A stretch of 64,000 bases of DNA from Lindgomyces ingoldianus (lineage: Eukaryota; Ascomycota; Dothideomycetes; Pleosporales; Lindgomycetaceae). The stretch lies in contig NW_022985164.1 of NCBI RefSeq assembly GCF_010093535.1, positions 573,051-637,050 on the forward strand. Direction: 5' to 3'. Shown here piece by piece: positions 25,742 through 37,942 of this stretch; the stretch's first letter is position 1; each line of letters begins with the position of its first letter. Below the pieces are notes generated by a model. It had not been told where the DNA came from and searched no databases. It was given only the letters and a program-made list of their open reading frames with translations. The position numbers were made by a program, and so were the translations under genes.

Positions 25742-27931
25742 TCGCTTGGCGACTTCGATGGGATGATTGGCGCGAACAAAAAGGTTGACATGACCGAGGA
25801 CGGGATTTTCCCGGCTTCTTTTCCGATCCTACTTCACTTCACATAGATGGTTGGTCTTCGGGGGCGTGCATGCTTGCTTACTCGCTTTTTTGGCTGTGTG
25901 ACGGACAGACGGCATAGTGCTGGTGGGCGTAGATCTGTAGACAAGAGCAGCAGTATTCGGAAGATATTTTGGAGTTTCTAAAATTATCATCACATCCACC
26001 ATATGATTCCTCTAAGCACTCTTTTCTTGTTCGACGGCAGGAACAGAAACCCAAGATAGCAGACCGTTGACATCTTTCTCGATTTGTACTTCGAGATTAA
26101 CCTCTGATTTGAGTAGAGGCTGTCGAAGGAAGGCTGAAAAGTCCGTGAAGGAATAAAACGCTGAACCCTTGCTCGTCGAAATGTGCGTGGAAAATGACAT
26201 GACCTCTGGGAGAATAATTACTAATAATTATTTTCGTAGCAGGACTCCTGGTTCCTGCGTCATGTCATGATACCCTGAAAATAGTACTTGGACGCGCTTG
26301 TCTTGTGCAGCTGCCCTCAAAGCCTTCCAGATTCAGAGCCAGGGATGCTAGATATGTGTATCTTCCGGGTCCTGCCTGTAATGCACTCTGTTGAGCCGCT
26401 TTGCACATTGTTGAGCCGCTTTGCAAGGTATAACAATGAGGAAAAGTTGCTTTTGACGGGCAGTGCAATGTGCAAGCCATGACGCTTGACATTGGCATTT
26501 GCAGCCCCGACCCCTTGGGCCGGGCCAGCGATCCCGAAAGCTGAGAGAACCATTCCGCAAATCTCACCGGGTAGTTCCTTTTCTCGTAAAATTGGCCCGC
26601 TCCGATGCCGCCAAAACAAAGCTCTCTCTGTGTGTGGTGGTATTTGTCTGTGTTGTGTGTGTGGCCCGCAATGTAATAAAAAAAAATAAAAAAAAACCTT
26701 TCCCCTTCGCGCCCCTTGAACACATCAATAAACAAACAAGAAAACAAAATCACTCCCGCGTGAACTTCGCCGAAAGTCTTAACAGATCTCCGAGTAAAAG
26801 AAAACTCGTGGTCTGAGCGACAGGGATCCACGATTACCGAAATTCCCATTCCCAAGGAAAAGAGAAAAGGGGGGCGGCCATGAGACGGGAAAATCATGGC
26901 CAAGTGGCTAAGAATGGCTGATGATCGTGGATCATGGCGTTGCTGAACCGCCTGTCAATGCTTGTCTGGCGGGATCGTGGCGCGAAGGATGGGAAATTGG
27001 AGGCAGATTTATTGGCTTGGAGATTTGGGAAATTTAATGGGCGCATGGTTTGGCGGGAAGTCTGGATGAGTATGTGGAAGGAGATGGAAAGAACCGTAAT
27101 TGAGGACATGGGTATGAGATTTGGATCTATTGACTTGATTGAACCATGTCACGTGTAGGCATTTACAGGATCGTGGACACTCTCGTATTGATACTGTCAT
27201 AGGTGCGAGCGCAAGTGGCCACCTGCTTCAATTACGTTTGAGCTTCGCGTACCATGATCCACTCGTGAACGACCCCCATCCTGATACTCGTACATGTCAA
27301 ACATGGCTACGTAGGACGAGTGAAATGTTGCTCAATAACCAAGGCACATGTAGCTCGCGCCTTATGATTTTCAGCTATGGAAACCGATGCCCAAACGCCC
27401 CAGTCTGAGACGTGGGCTAGATAGCACCAATCTACCGCGTCCCATCCAGTCCATTGCGCCTTGACTGTATATTGTAGTGTCCATCCAAAATAGTCCGAGA
27501 TGCCACCCATGGTCCGATTTCCGCCCATAGCATGGGGTATATGCTAAGTCACAACCTCTCTGTTTAACGCCGTGTCCTCTGGGTATCCGTCATGTGCATT
27601 TTGCCGCTGTCTATCGATTACAAAGAAAATATGTCGCTGCAGAAATATATGCAGGGAAGTGAAAGTATGTTTAAACATGATGACAAAAAAAATAGCCAAA
27701 CAGCGTCGTTATTGAAGGCCAAGAAATCTGAAACTGGCGGCTGATAGCCGTTGGTGTTTGTCCTCGCAAATCTGCATCACGAGTGACCGTCGTGAATGCA
27801 GAGTCTGGCAGACCGAGATAATATCTAACCAGTTTCGATAGAAGTGTAATGTAAGAATTGGGCCTGAAGTACGACCTGCAATGCTCCTGGTTGTACAAGA
27901 ATGCAGGACAACAATACCGAACACACCTAAG
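25742..27931. other. 2.2-kb intergenic region, ssz1 3' flank to GPCR gene
   Basis: Lies between the ssz1 stop and the GPCR stop, i.e. two convergent 3' ends. A 212-codon minus-strand frame at 26265-26903 has no recognisable domain and contains low-complexity runs from poly-A/poly-T DNA near 26680; I do not call it. A short direct repeat sits at 26389-26425. Confidence 0.5.
26389..26425. repeat. Two direct copies of a 17-bp sequence, period 20
   Basis: TGTTGAGCCGCTTTGCA occurs at 26389-26405 and identically at 26409-26425. It is in non-coding DNA. It could be a small tandem duplication; nothing indicates a binding site. Confidence 0.9.
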
Positions 27932-29584
27932 CTACCGCTTCTCGTGTTGAGAGCTCAATGAAGCTTTCATGGTCTCGGTGCTGGATGCGCGAGTGTAAAG
28001 GCCTGGTGTTGGTGGGCCGTCGTTCAGCATTTCGCTGAGGGGAATCTCGCCTTCGAAATATTGGTGCTCTTTGGTAGTAAGCGAACGTTCGCTCTCTTTT
28101 CGCCGTGGGGCTGGTCGTGGTTCAGAGTGTCGAGCACTGCGAGAACGATCCATGACTTCTGCGATAGCACGTTTGCACTCAGGCCAGGTCGTCGACATGT
28201 AGACCATGGCATTCCAGAAGCCTTGCAAGGGAAGAACTAGCGCAGAAGCTAGATTGAGTCCAAAGATGGCATGGTCTTTATCCACGAACTGCTGAACTCG
28301 GTTGATCGTTGAGGGTACCCAGACGATGAACAGGGCTGCGAACATGAGGAAGGCGACCTTGAAGTAGCCCCATGCTGCAGTGTTGCCTTCCATAGCCACA
28401 GTACGGCGTATATGTGGGGGTGCTTGGCTGGTAGATATTGCCTGTGGTGCGCCCAGCTCCTCGTCCGTGACTTGATTGTCCGCGCTGACGGTCACCGTAT
28501 ATGTGCTGTTTGGTATCTGTTCCTGGGGCTGCTGTACCTCTACTAAGGCTCGAGGAGAGTGACCCCAGTTAACTCGAGAGAAGCGAGACGATGCTCCTGC
28601 AGTTGGTGCTGGCATTTGGACATTTACCGAAAGGTTTCTAGTGCTCGAGAAAGAATCGCGGGATGGAGTCCCGCCTGTGGGTGGCACAAACGTGCAGTCA
28701 GAGTCAATAGTCTCGGTAACGACTTGGACTTCAGTTTTGCGTTCAATATTGTTGATGTTGGCTGCTGTGAAAGGATTCGTAAGGATAGGGGGTGCATCGC
28801 CGGCTTGTCGAGAGAAAGACCGGAGCTGTGCACGCTTCATGAAAATTTTGCGACCGGTGACAATATAGATCATCATTGTGCAGATGATGAAGATCCTATA
28901 AATAATCAGAATACGATTTTATGCTCAAGGTCTTCCACACTCACCACACAGGACCATAGAAGAAAGCTATACGCATCCAATCAAAGTCTTTGGATACCCA
29001 GCACCAGATCTGGAGCGCGAATCAGTTTCCAACACTTTAAAGTAAAGGGTTGCGAATAATTACTGTAGCTGGACCAATGATTCGTTGAGGTCTTGAGTGA
29101 TCCAACACGACATAAACGAGCGCAGGAAGAGAAGGCAGGCCGTAGCTGAAGAGTAGATACCACTTCTCCAAGAGGCGGAGTTGATGGGAGTTGTAATTGA
29201 AGAAAAAGACCAACATCACGTTAAAGGCCATGCAAAACACCTATGAGCCTCTTAGTAATAGAAGACAAATAGCCTATAATTACGTACCCAGATTGAGTCT
29301 GCCATCATGAACCATTGAATGAGGATGCCCTGGAACTCGCACAAGTTCGAAAAGTGATGTGCGGCCTTAGGAATGGCCGACGTCGAGATAAGGGTCGCAA
29401 CGTTAGTCAAGACGTTGCCAAAGGAGGCGTAGAAGACCAGCCGGTTGATGGGTTTTCGGAAGTAATGCCATCGGAGAAAGGTTCCCATGATGAATAAAGA
29501 ACCTATGAGTGACATGCACGACATGGTGCGCTCGGACACCTGAAGGGCCAGCATTTGGGAAGCCGTCAAGGTTTTCTTGGGCAT
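27932..29584 (-). CDS. cAMP-receptor-like seven-transmembrane GPCR
   Basis: Exons 29288-29584, 29064-29240, 28945-29009, 27932-28895; 500 aa. Seven hydrophobic segments are visible: MSLIGSLFIMGTF, VFYASFGNVLTNVATLI, the segment ending VFCMAFNVMLVFFF, YLLFSYGLPSLPALVYVV, the segment around MRIAFFYGPVWIFIICTMM, YFKVAFLMFAALFIVWVP, and SALVLPLQGFWNAMVYM. FRKPINRLVFYASFGN after helix 1 and IIGPATIWCW before helix 5 are typical of fungal class V (Dictyostelium cAR-like) receptors, sensors that signal through heterotrimeric G proteins to adenylyl cyclase. The third cytoplasmic loop is long (~170 aa, Ser/Thr/Pro-rich), as in fungal members. The ATG at 29584 (MPKKTLTASQ) is the first ATG of exon 1; an upstream GTG is unlikely. 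The ligand is unknown. Confidence 0.88.
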
Positions 29585-32500
29585 CTTGACGGGAAGTAGA
29601 GGCAGTCGACGTTCTCTTATGTAGGAGCCCAGATTTGATATTCCGGAAAAGTCTAGATATACAGGTAGAGTTGTCGTGTACGGCAGGTAGACTGTCACCG
29701 CGAAGCTCTCAGACAGGCGCGCCTATGCGGCGGCGATACCACAGCGGGAGAGTCGACAAGGATATTTATTGATACAGAAACACGATGGCGAATGGCCGGA
29801 CTGATGTCGTGCAATGACGGTAAGGTTTGTTGTTGGATATTCGGCTTGCAGATTTCGATGGACAGCCGCAGATGAACGCGTTTGCCGAAGTGAGCAAGGA
29901 AAATAAAGGCCAGAATGTGCTAGGAAGCCGCAGCCTTTAGCGTTAGAAAAAGAGGTCTCAGTCCGAGACAACGTGGTGAAGGCCTAGATCGTGACCTTGA
30001 TCGTGACCTTGATCGTGACCGAGGAATGTGTGCAATCTTACGAAAGCCCGACAGTGTCCATGGAATGGAGGCCTTGCTCGATTGGTTTGAAATTGTGCGT
30101 AGAGTCTCCTTAGGTTCGAGTACAGCAGAAGTAAGGGAGAAAATGTAATGACGATGACCCTTTGGTGCAATGTTGCACAACACCAGAAGGGTAAGGAAGT
30201 TGCGACCCGCCTAGTACAACTTGACACTCGGTACCTGGATAGCGGTGAGGACGGAAGGCTTCGCTTGGAGTATTCGGAATTGTCAATTCTCCTAGCGTTG
30301 GCACCGCATGCTTTATATCGAAGCGCAACGGCAGAGGCTCTGGTGAACAGTGAACAGGCGAGAGAAAAAAGAAGGCCAACCGTAACCTACCACGACTGCC
30401 CCATGACTGAGGAGGTACATATATCGACAGGGCAAGCCACAGAAGCCGTACAATGCCAATTTGGTAAGCATACAGGACGTGGTGGTCCAGGGTAAGCTGT
30501 CATGCTGTTGCTCAGTGCCGGGGCTGGCGCAGGACAAGAGGCGTGGACAATTTCAGCACACCAGGATGATGGTGTGCAGGCGAGTTCTGTCGACATGGGG
30601 CGACATAACTTGTCTTAGCTGCGAATAGCAAGCCTCGATGTGCTTTCTGCCGTCTGGTGTTTGTCTTCGTTAACGTGGGCTGCGGGTAGGCGAACGCTTA
30701 CAGGGGTTTCGGCCATGGCCAATTTCTGATCCCAGACGCCCCGTCGACCTCCCCCATCATCATCAATGATGGTCCTTGACACCCATCTCCCTGCACAGAC
30801 AAAGAGCGGGTCTAGCCATCAGAACCACCAACAAGTTGTTAACAACATCCCCCCGGCGGCAGTGCAATGTCTATTCGGATGCCACGGGTCGGGAAACAGG
30901 CTCCTGGGAGGCATGGCGCCCCGTCATGCCCATGATTGGCAACTCCCAGCGAGAGGCGCTTTTTTGTGCCTATTCTTGCGATCACCTACGCGCGCTCTCC
31001 ACCTCAGCTCAAAGCAGTTCTCCACCTCCATGATCTGATCTTTGGGCAAAGTTTTTCGCAGGGCTGAAAGGAAAATAGGGGTTCGTTCATTTCACGAGCT
31101 AATGCTCCGCCTTTGATGCAAGGGGATGAATAACCCTCTTGTTCGTATGGAATTCAGGACCGCCACCACCACCTTTGTCGTTTCCGGCGATGCCTCTCAG
31201 AATACACCGAGCTAGTCACTCTTATTCCTCATTCTTGGACACCACCTGGCAGCCTGTCAGAGCTCCCATGCCATTCCGTTACCGTTCGCGTTGCACCAAA
31301 AACATTCCTGCACGCTTAGTAGTGCCAAGCTTGCGGATCTGGGGTTCTATTCTCGCAGCATGCACTCCAACGAGAAATAAGTCTTAGACTTCTGTCCTCT
31401 CACGGCCAGATTCCGCCCTCCATAACATTGAGGGAGGGCCGTCCCGTTATCTTCGATGTGAGACTTAGATCATTCTCCACTTAAAGCCTCGATCACCAGT
31501 AAGCAGCCCACAAAACAGTCTCAACAAGGACAAAGATAAGATGGGGCCAGAAAGGAGTGTTGAACAAAGAAGTCTACATAGCTTCTATCTTGCAGCGTCC
31601 GGCTCCTCGTCTTCGGCGTCTACGATTCGCCTGTCATCTCAAAAATAGGTAATTATCATGCACGAGAAATAGACCGGGTGTCACACCGTCGCCAATTCGT
31701 GATTATTGGAACGGGCCCTTGATAAGTCTCGTGGCTGCCTTGTCAGGGCCAATCTGCTGTCAGCCTTTTCCTGGATCATGCTTCTCGAGGCTTGTTCGGA
31801 TCGCGGGGCTGCATCGGAGCCGGGGATTTCTTACGTCTTTCTTACGGAGAAAGTGGCATCAATTCCACTACAAAACTTGTCCTTCAATGACTTCGGGTAC
31901 CTGAACGACTCAAAAAATTTGCGCCAACACCAGGTACACCCTGGAAGTAACTGTTGCTTCAATGCGTTGGTGCGGCGTCTTGCTCAAAGGATCACGGAGT
32001 GGCATTGGAAGACCTCTATCGAGGACGCGCTGCTAAATAACCGGACGCGAGCCAGTCAGAAACAAACCTTGCCTCGGCGGGTTCCGGCAAGATACCTCGA
32101 GAGTAGCGGTCAACTGAATGAAGGAAAGTTGCTTTCATGCAACCAATGTCACGTCCTAAGCCTGTCTCGAGATGTCAACAACTAGCACGTTAGTGAACCT
32201 ATCTTTCGCATGCAATCGATAGCATCACACTTATCGCCGTGTCTGAGCTCCTCTCCACGTGGATAGAGCGGCGCCAACCGGGGACGTTCTCTCTGACTCG
32301 CCAGCGTTCGTCACACATCTCCAGCCATCACGAAGATGTGGAGAGGCGATCAATTGTCAGACTGACTCGCTGGCCGAATCTCGGCAGTCTAACGTTAGCT
32401 CCCGGCGTGCTTCGGCTCCACGAGAGTTCTTCAAGATGAGGAGTCATGGACTGCACTACCGCAGGATATCTCAAGACAACGGCTCTCTCGTTCATTTTCA

Positions 32501-34360
32501 TTGCCCCGGCGAGACAGCAACTCAACGTCAACCTCTGTAAAGAACCATCAGCGCTGACCAGCTCCGAGGCTAAGGATCTTCAAAATCTCGGCGTCCCAAA
32601 CCTAGAAGTTACCTCTGCATGAGTGAGCTCAACTGCGTTCTCCTCATCGCCAATTCTAGGCTCGTCTTGGGATCTTAGAGAACTCATGAGGTGTGAGAGT
32701 CAGGGACGAAACGCAATGCAGCCTTAACAAGTTGGTCTCGAAATTTTCTGCAGCACCTTGCTAAAGGCATTGCAGATGGCGTTGGAAAAGGTCATGGGAG
32801 AGGAAGATCACTGGAGAAAGGAGGGGAACACAGCTCAAAATTGAGGTGGAAGTGGGCCAATGATGCGTAACCGAAGCACGAGGACCTGCACCCGCACGTA
32901 GGCGACTTCTGGAAACAACCATCAGACCATTTAGAGGCCTAAGCTCCAACGTGTCGAGCTGCAGTCTCGCCTCCAGCTTTCAAGCTCCATCACCGTCATC
33001 AGACAAGAAGAAATTGCGCAATTCAATGCGTCAGCCTTCATCAACACTTCTTATCTAAGGCCCAAACAGCAGCATTTTGGGTTCTTTTCTTGCAGCTCAG
33101 CAACTGTGACCAACAATAGGCCCAGCAACACCATCCTGCGTTTCAAGCCATTTATCCAGGCAGTGAGCATGCAGATTTTTAACTCGTCACATTCTCAGCA
33201 TGGCTCGACTCGGCGACCCCGCCATGACTCTGTCCCTGACGTCTCTTAACTGTTTCAAATCTCACCTAGCGGCGGGGTATCGATAGTGCGGGTGGCTTCA
33301 CGAGAGGCGTTCACTGCGCAATCGCATGGCATTTTTCTCAACCAAGTGGTCACCTGCATGAAGCCCTAGCAGCATTATCAGTCCACCAACGGCTCCATGA
33401 TTAACTACTTACAGAATTATCACCGCCTTAGCCCGCGGCGTTATGAGACGTACCTGAAATATGAGGCGGTCATGGGCGAGCAGGTTGATCTAGACGAGTC
33501 GACGTATTGGGAGTGTGCGACCATCGCCTGATGTTCTTCATTGTCCCTCTACGTACTCCTCACGTGCGCCTCGAGCGGTGGCCTAAGGTTAAATAGCAAT
33601 TCCCAAACGGAAGAGAAGTCTTCTAGTTGTGGCTTTCAAAGGAGCCGATACTTTAGGAATAGTTGAATGACACGCGCTCTTTTAGCATCCTTAGTCTCAT
33701 GGGATCTCGAAAGTGGCTTCAATCAACAAAGAAAGCTACCACGTAGACCTCAATACTTAATTAGATTAGATTCTGCCACACCTAGCGGTAACCCCAGATG
33801 TCTCGGGGACAAAGAAGGCCTCCTGAGGCTTTCCCTGTCTCTCCAGGAACTGTATAGCGCTTTGATAGCGTCCAGGGACCACGTAGAGGATTCCAAGAGG
33901 GCCGCAAGTTTGGTACGCTCCACTGACGAGTCTATTCCGCTGCTACGCGGAGAAGGTTGAAGGTTAACTGAGATCTCATAGGCTAAAGCTCCTTATTATC
34001 TACTATTTATTCTAGCCAGAAAACGTACAGTTTACAATAATATCACCTCAAAGATTCCGAGTCGCCATCATCATGATGAATCAGCATATTTTCAATTTGA
34101 TCAAGTCGAAGTTTCGATAAATATCTGCAACGGGTTGATTGTTTCTATACTTGCTCTTTTCTCTTCGCAATTTTCATCCGATGAAGGTCTCAAGTCAATG
34201 AACATAAGCTTTCATTTCAACAAGCATTTCACGAGGTCAAAGTTCACCCAATTGACGTTGCTATTCAAGGCCATAAAACGAATATTCTACAGAACCCATT
34301 CTTTTCCCTACAAATGCAAAATCTTTCTTTCGCAATCCGCTCTTCCTCCGAGCCATCTTT
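29585..34360. other. 4.8-kb gene-free stretch
   Basis: Between the GPCR start (29584) and the stop of the catalase-related gene (34361). It contains the GPCR promoter. Open frames up to ~160 codons (e.g. 31706-32185 plus) have no recognisable motif and no splice-supported extension. Pyrimidine-rich patches near 30.7-31.4 kb and more AT-rich DNA near 33.6-34.3 kb were noted. No tRNA, transposase or terminal repeat was found. Confidence 0.5.
29987..30020. repeat. 12-bp tandem repeat, 2.8 copies
   Basis: The unit GATCGTGACCTT is repeated at 29987-29998 and 29999-30010, with a partial third copy to 30020, about 400 bp upstream of the GPCR start codon. Confidence 0.92.
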
Positions 34361-35381
34361 CTACGCCCCCCTCCTCTGCCGTCCACTGACAAGATACACA
34401 TTAGCCCTGACCTCCAACAATGGATCATCACTCTCCTCAATTCCCTCTACCCTTGGAATCGGATCAAAAATCGCGTGCTTCTGCTCCTTCAAGCTCTCCT
34501 CATCCGGGACCACCTTCTCAATCGTCACCGTCCCAAGCTCTACAATTTTCCTCTCCTCGGGCCATAACACCGTCGCATTATCCGTAACATCCCCCTCCTC
34601 CGCAATCTGCGCAACAAGCTTAAACTCAACCTGCCCAGCCTCAACACGCTTCGGCAGCTCGTCAAAAAGGTAATTCGGTGACTGCGCGGCCGTTTCTTCC
34701 GCAGACAGCGTCTGCAACCCAGCAACAGGCACGACGCGGTAGCGCAAAAACGTCGTCTTCCCGTCTTTCACAAACTTAAATGCATTCACGCCGAAGAACG
34801 TCTCTGTGGCGAAGCTGACGGGACTAGGTTTCGGGTCCTGCAAAAACCGTACTGTCTCTGGATGTCGACCTAAAAACTCGGGTACGGCTTCGGGATTTCC
34901 ACTACCGGCAGCTGTAAGGAATTCGAGGAATTCGGCACCTGTGCGCGTCGGGAAGTATTTTGTGGAATGGGCGATGATGTCGGTGTGGTGTCGTTTGCCG
35001 TCCGTGGAGGGGAGATTGAAACGGATGGCAATGCCCCGGGGGTTGGCGTTGGGGTCGGTGTCAGAGATTGAGGGGATACCGGTGGAGGAGGAGAAGCGGA
35101 CTGTGATGGGGGTTGAAGGTGCGTTGAAGTGGGGAGCGGATGTGAGGGCAGAGGCTGAGGGGGAGGGAGCGAAGGTCCCGGTTAGGAGGTGGCCTTTAGC
35201 GTGGGCTGGGGAGATAGGTTAGTATGAGGCTGTTAAGGAGAGTGCACACAGAGCGGATGGTTAGGGATGAGTTATTGGGCTTACCAGGTCTGAATCCGGG
35301 ATGTTTGCCTGCACCAGCTCTCAATGCATCTACGAGACCTTTACTTGTTTCCAATATCTTCGCGTTGTCTGAGAAAGGCAT
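34361..35381 (-). CDS. Catalase-related (SrpA-like) heme peroxidase
   Basis: Exons 35285-35381 and 34361-35205; 313 aa. This is the short 'minimal catalase' family (about 300-350 aa), lacking the C-terminal parts of full catalases. The join at the 79-nt intron gives HPGFRPAHAKGHLLTGTF, with the catalytic histidine in the HAKG block. TVRFSSSTGIP, NPRGIAIRFNLP, HTDIIAHSTKYFPTRTG and FATETFFGVNAFKF are characteristic of catalase-fold enzymes. The family uses heme to reduce peroxides with organic co-substrates; strong catalase activity is not expected. I cannot confidently place the proximal heme tyrosine. No secretion signal is visible at the start (MPFSDNAKILETSKG). Confidence 0.88.
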
Positions 35382-36472
35382 TGCTACTGTCCAATTTCTT
35401 CTCGTCTCTACAGCTTAGCTATTTCCAAATGGTAAAGTGGGCAATTGGTCAAATTGATGATAATACAGTAGAAGTAACCAACTTCCAAACTTTCAACAAA
35501 TTGAACACAGCTCTAAAATCAAGATCTGTAGCTCCCACGTTCTGATCCCATACATATATACATTCCCATACCCCTCTTCCAGTCGCGCACCTAAAATTTC
35601 GCCATCCCCTTGAACTATCGCGACTGACCAAATCTCTAGCTGTACAGTAATCACGAACAAAGCATGTCCCGCCAACCCCTCCATCGCCCGCCCGCAGGCT
35701 ATCTTCGGACTGGACTCCTTGCATAAGCCAAGGTACCTAAGCCCGCAGCCATCCAAACATCCTCACGCTCATTGGCCATTCCACAATCCACCACAACCCC
35801 AACACAGGATGACAGCGTCTGACTAACATCCATCCCGCACGCACGTCCTCGTTTTGCGCTGAAAGGCGAGATTGACGGAAGAGACAGGGGCTTGTGGCAT
35901 GTCGCGTAATCATCTGGAAGATTTGTGGAACATTGGATAATAGGAAGATTTGGGAAGGAGGGAAGGAGGGCTGGTTTGCAATGGGAAAAGTGTTTGGTTA
36001 GGTGGAGGGTTTGAGGCTGAAGGCGTGATTCGAAGAGGCTTAGACTCGGAATGTTGTGCCGTTGTTTTTAGGATGGGAAAGGTATTTGGAATTCTGCATG
36101 TAGGTTAAGCAGGAGTGAATGACTTGTGTAGATGTAGAATTCGAGACATCCCATATCGTAAACTGCTCAAAGACGGAGCCTTGGTATTAAACCTTTCATT
36201 TGCCTCTCGGAATTTTGTTTTAGAAGAAATAAGAATACCGACGGAATGGAATGTACCAAGCACCATAGCGGTCTCTGCACTTCACATTAAAACGTGCTCT
36301 CTTGTGCGTGGCAGACAAGACAAATCAAAGGAAAAACAAAGCCTAGTGAACACCCAGAAACACACGAACCGCCATCGGTTCTGAAGCATCGGTACATACA
36401 GGGAGGAAATGCCAGCCTTTGCATCGCTAGCACGCTAACTTATCCATGTCGACGAAACCAATGAAAACTGTT
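35382..36472. other. Intergenic 5' flank of the peroxidase gene
   Basis: About 1.1 kb with only short open frames. It includes the promoter of the minus-strand peroxidase gene. No family resemblance, RNA gene or repeat was seen. Confidence 0.5.
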
Positions 36473-36775
36473 TTAAGTGCCATTCGCAGGTGGGTCGTAG
36501 GGGCCATAAACATTCGGGCTAGAATCCCGATAAGGGCTCTGTGCTTCGGAATGATAATCTGGATTGATTAGATTGGTGTAGACCTCGGAATTAACAATGC
36601 AAAGTTCAGTCGAAGTCGTAGGACATGCAAGTTGAGTGTTGACTCCGCTGCCTTGGGGCTCCTCCACAGGGCATACAGAAGATGATTGACTAGGATCCGT
36701 CGATGGAAAAGGCTGCGAATTATATTGCGGCTGATATAGACCAAGGGGCGGTGAAGGTGCTACTACGTAGAGCAT
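36473..36775 (-). CDS. Possible small Pro/Tyr-rich ORF downstream of the CDK gene
   Basis: A 100-codon frame from ATG 36775. The frame stays open upstream to about 36845 with a Pro/Tyr/Asn-rich composition (PYNPYNLYLPPP), just after an AG. It could be the last exon of an unseen transcript, an alternative 3' exon of the adjacent CDK gene (stop at 36906), or chance low-complexity sequence. No domain is recognised. Confidence 0.25.
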   Translation of the reverse strand: MLYVVAPSPPLGLYQPQYNSQPFPSTDPSQSSSVCPVEEPQGSGVNTQLACPTTSTELCIVNSEVYTNLINPDYHSEAQSPYRDSSPNVYGPYDPPANGT

Positions 36776-36905
36776 TGGAGGAGGTAGGTAAAGGTTGTAT
36801 GGGTTGTAGGGGGGTATGGGCGGAAAGGGAGCCCTAAAGGGAGCGGAAGCTACGACATCGTATCAGCACTCTGAGAATGGCAGACTATTGGCGAAGGGCT
36901 TCAGC

Positions 36906-37942
36906 TCAGTAAGCACCTGCTTGAAGCGGATAGCCACTGGCCATCTGTGCTTGCTGTGCATGAACTTGTGCCGTTGCCATAGTCTGAGCATGCTGCTGCT
37001 GCCGCTGGGGCAGATCGTTGAACCACGGATGTAGTAGTGCCTGCTGTGCGGATATCCTCATTTCTGGCCGCAGTTGGAGCATCTGGCCGAGAAGGTTTAT
37101 TCCGAGCTGATCGATTTGGGGCAGGATGAGGCGGAGGTCCTGGGTTGCGAAGACATGGAAGTTGCCCTTGTACTCGGGGAATTGCGAGATTCCCGGCCAT
37201 GACCGTTCCGATGGCGTGCCCATCAAGCGGAAGATCTTCTGCAACTGATCCTCGTTTGTGGTCCCAGGGAAGAGTGGTCGGCCAGTGTACATCTCAGCCA
37301 TGATGCAGCCTGCGGACCAGATGTCGATGCTGGTGCTGTACGTCCTGCTTCCCAACAGGACATCCGGAGCACGGTACCATAGCGTGACGACTTCGTTTGA
37401 GAAGGTATTGACAGGAATGCCAAAGGCTCGGGCAAGCCCAAAGTCGGCTAGCTTGAGTTGACCGCGGGTGTTGATGAGAAGGTTCTGAGGCTTGAGGTCG
37501 CGGTGGAGCACGCGGTTATCGTGGCAGAAGGCGATTCCCCGGAGAAGCTGATACATGAAGGACTTGATGGTTGGCGGGTCCAAAGCACCTCTATCCCCGC
37601 GTGAATCCATGTATCGCTTCAGGTCTCTGTCCATGAACTCGAACACCAGCATGAGTTTGTTCTCGGTATGGATAACATCATGGAGAAGGACAATGTTCTC
37701 GTGCTTGAGCTCTTTCATCAACGAAATCTCGCGAATGGCGGTAGAAGGGGTGCCCTCCTCTGAGTCAAGGTGGATCTCTTTCAGAGCAACGAGCTCGCCG
37801 GTCTGCCGGTTGCGGCCTTTGAAAACCTGCACACGGTCAGCATGTCTCTATAGAATGAGGCGACGGGACTTGCTGTGGCGTATGTACCCTCTCCCAGCTT
37901 CTCCAGCTGCTGGAAGGAGCTTGGATGCCTCCTGTTATCCAT
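36906..37942 (-). CDS. pho85: Pho85-type cyclin-dependent kinase
   Basis: Exons 37874-37942 and 36906-37826; 329 aa. It starts [19 protein letters not shown], the usual N-terminus of filamentous-fungal Pho85/PhoA/PhoB. It has the glycine loop GEGTYATV, Lys39 in VALKEI, a PSTAIRE helix (residues 50-56), HRDLKPQN with catalytic Asp133, DFG at 151-153, and the substrate lobe [17 protein letters not shown]. The C-terminus is Gln/Ala-rich. Pho85 kinases pair with several cyclins in phosphate and nutrient signalling, morphogenesis and cell-cycle control. The 47-nt intron (37827-37873) has a GC donor (ACA|GCAAGT) and lies inside the glycine loop; the join gives GTYATVFKGRN. Upstream in-frame codons to 37978 lack an ATG. 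Confidence 0.95.

Noticed and set aside
26265..26903. 212-codon minus-strand ORF
   Set aside because: Passes through homopolymer-rich DNA, no recognised motif, no supporting splice signals.
31706..32185. 159-codon plus ORF in the gene-free interval
   Set aside because: No domain, no splice-supported extension; length is compatible with chance.
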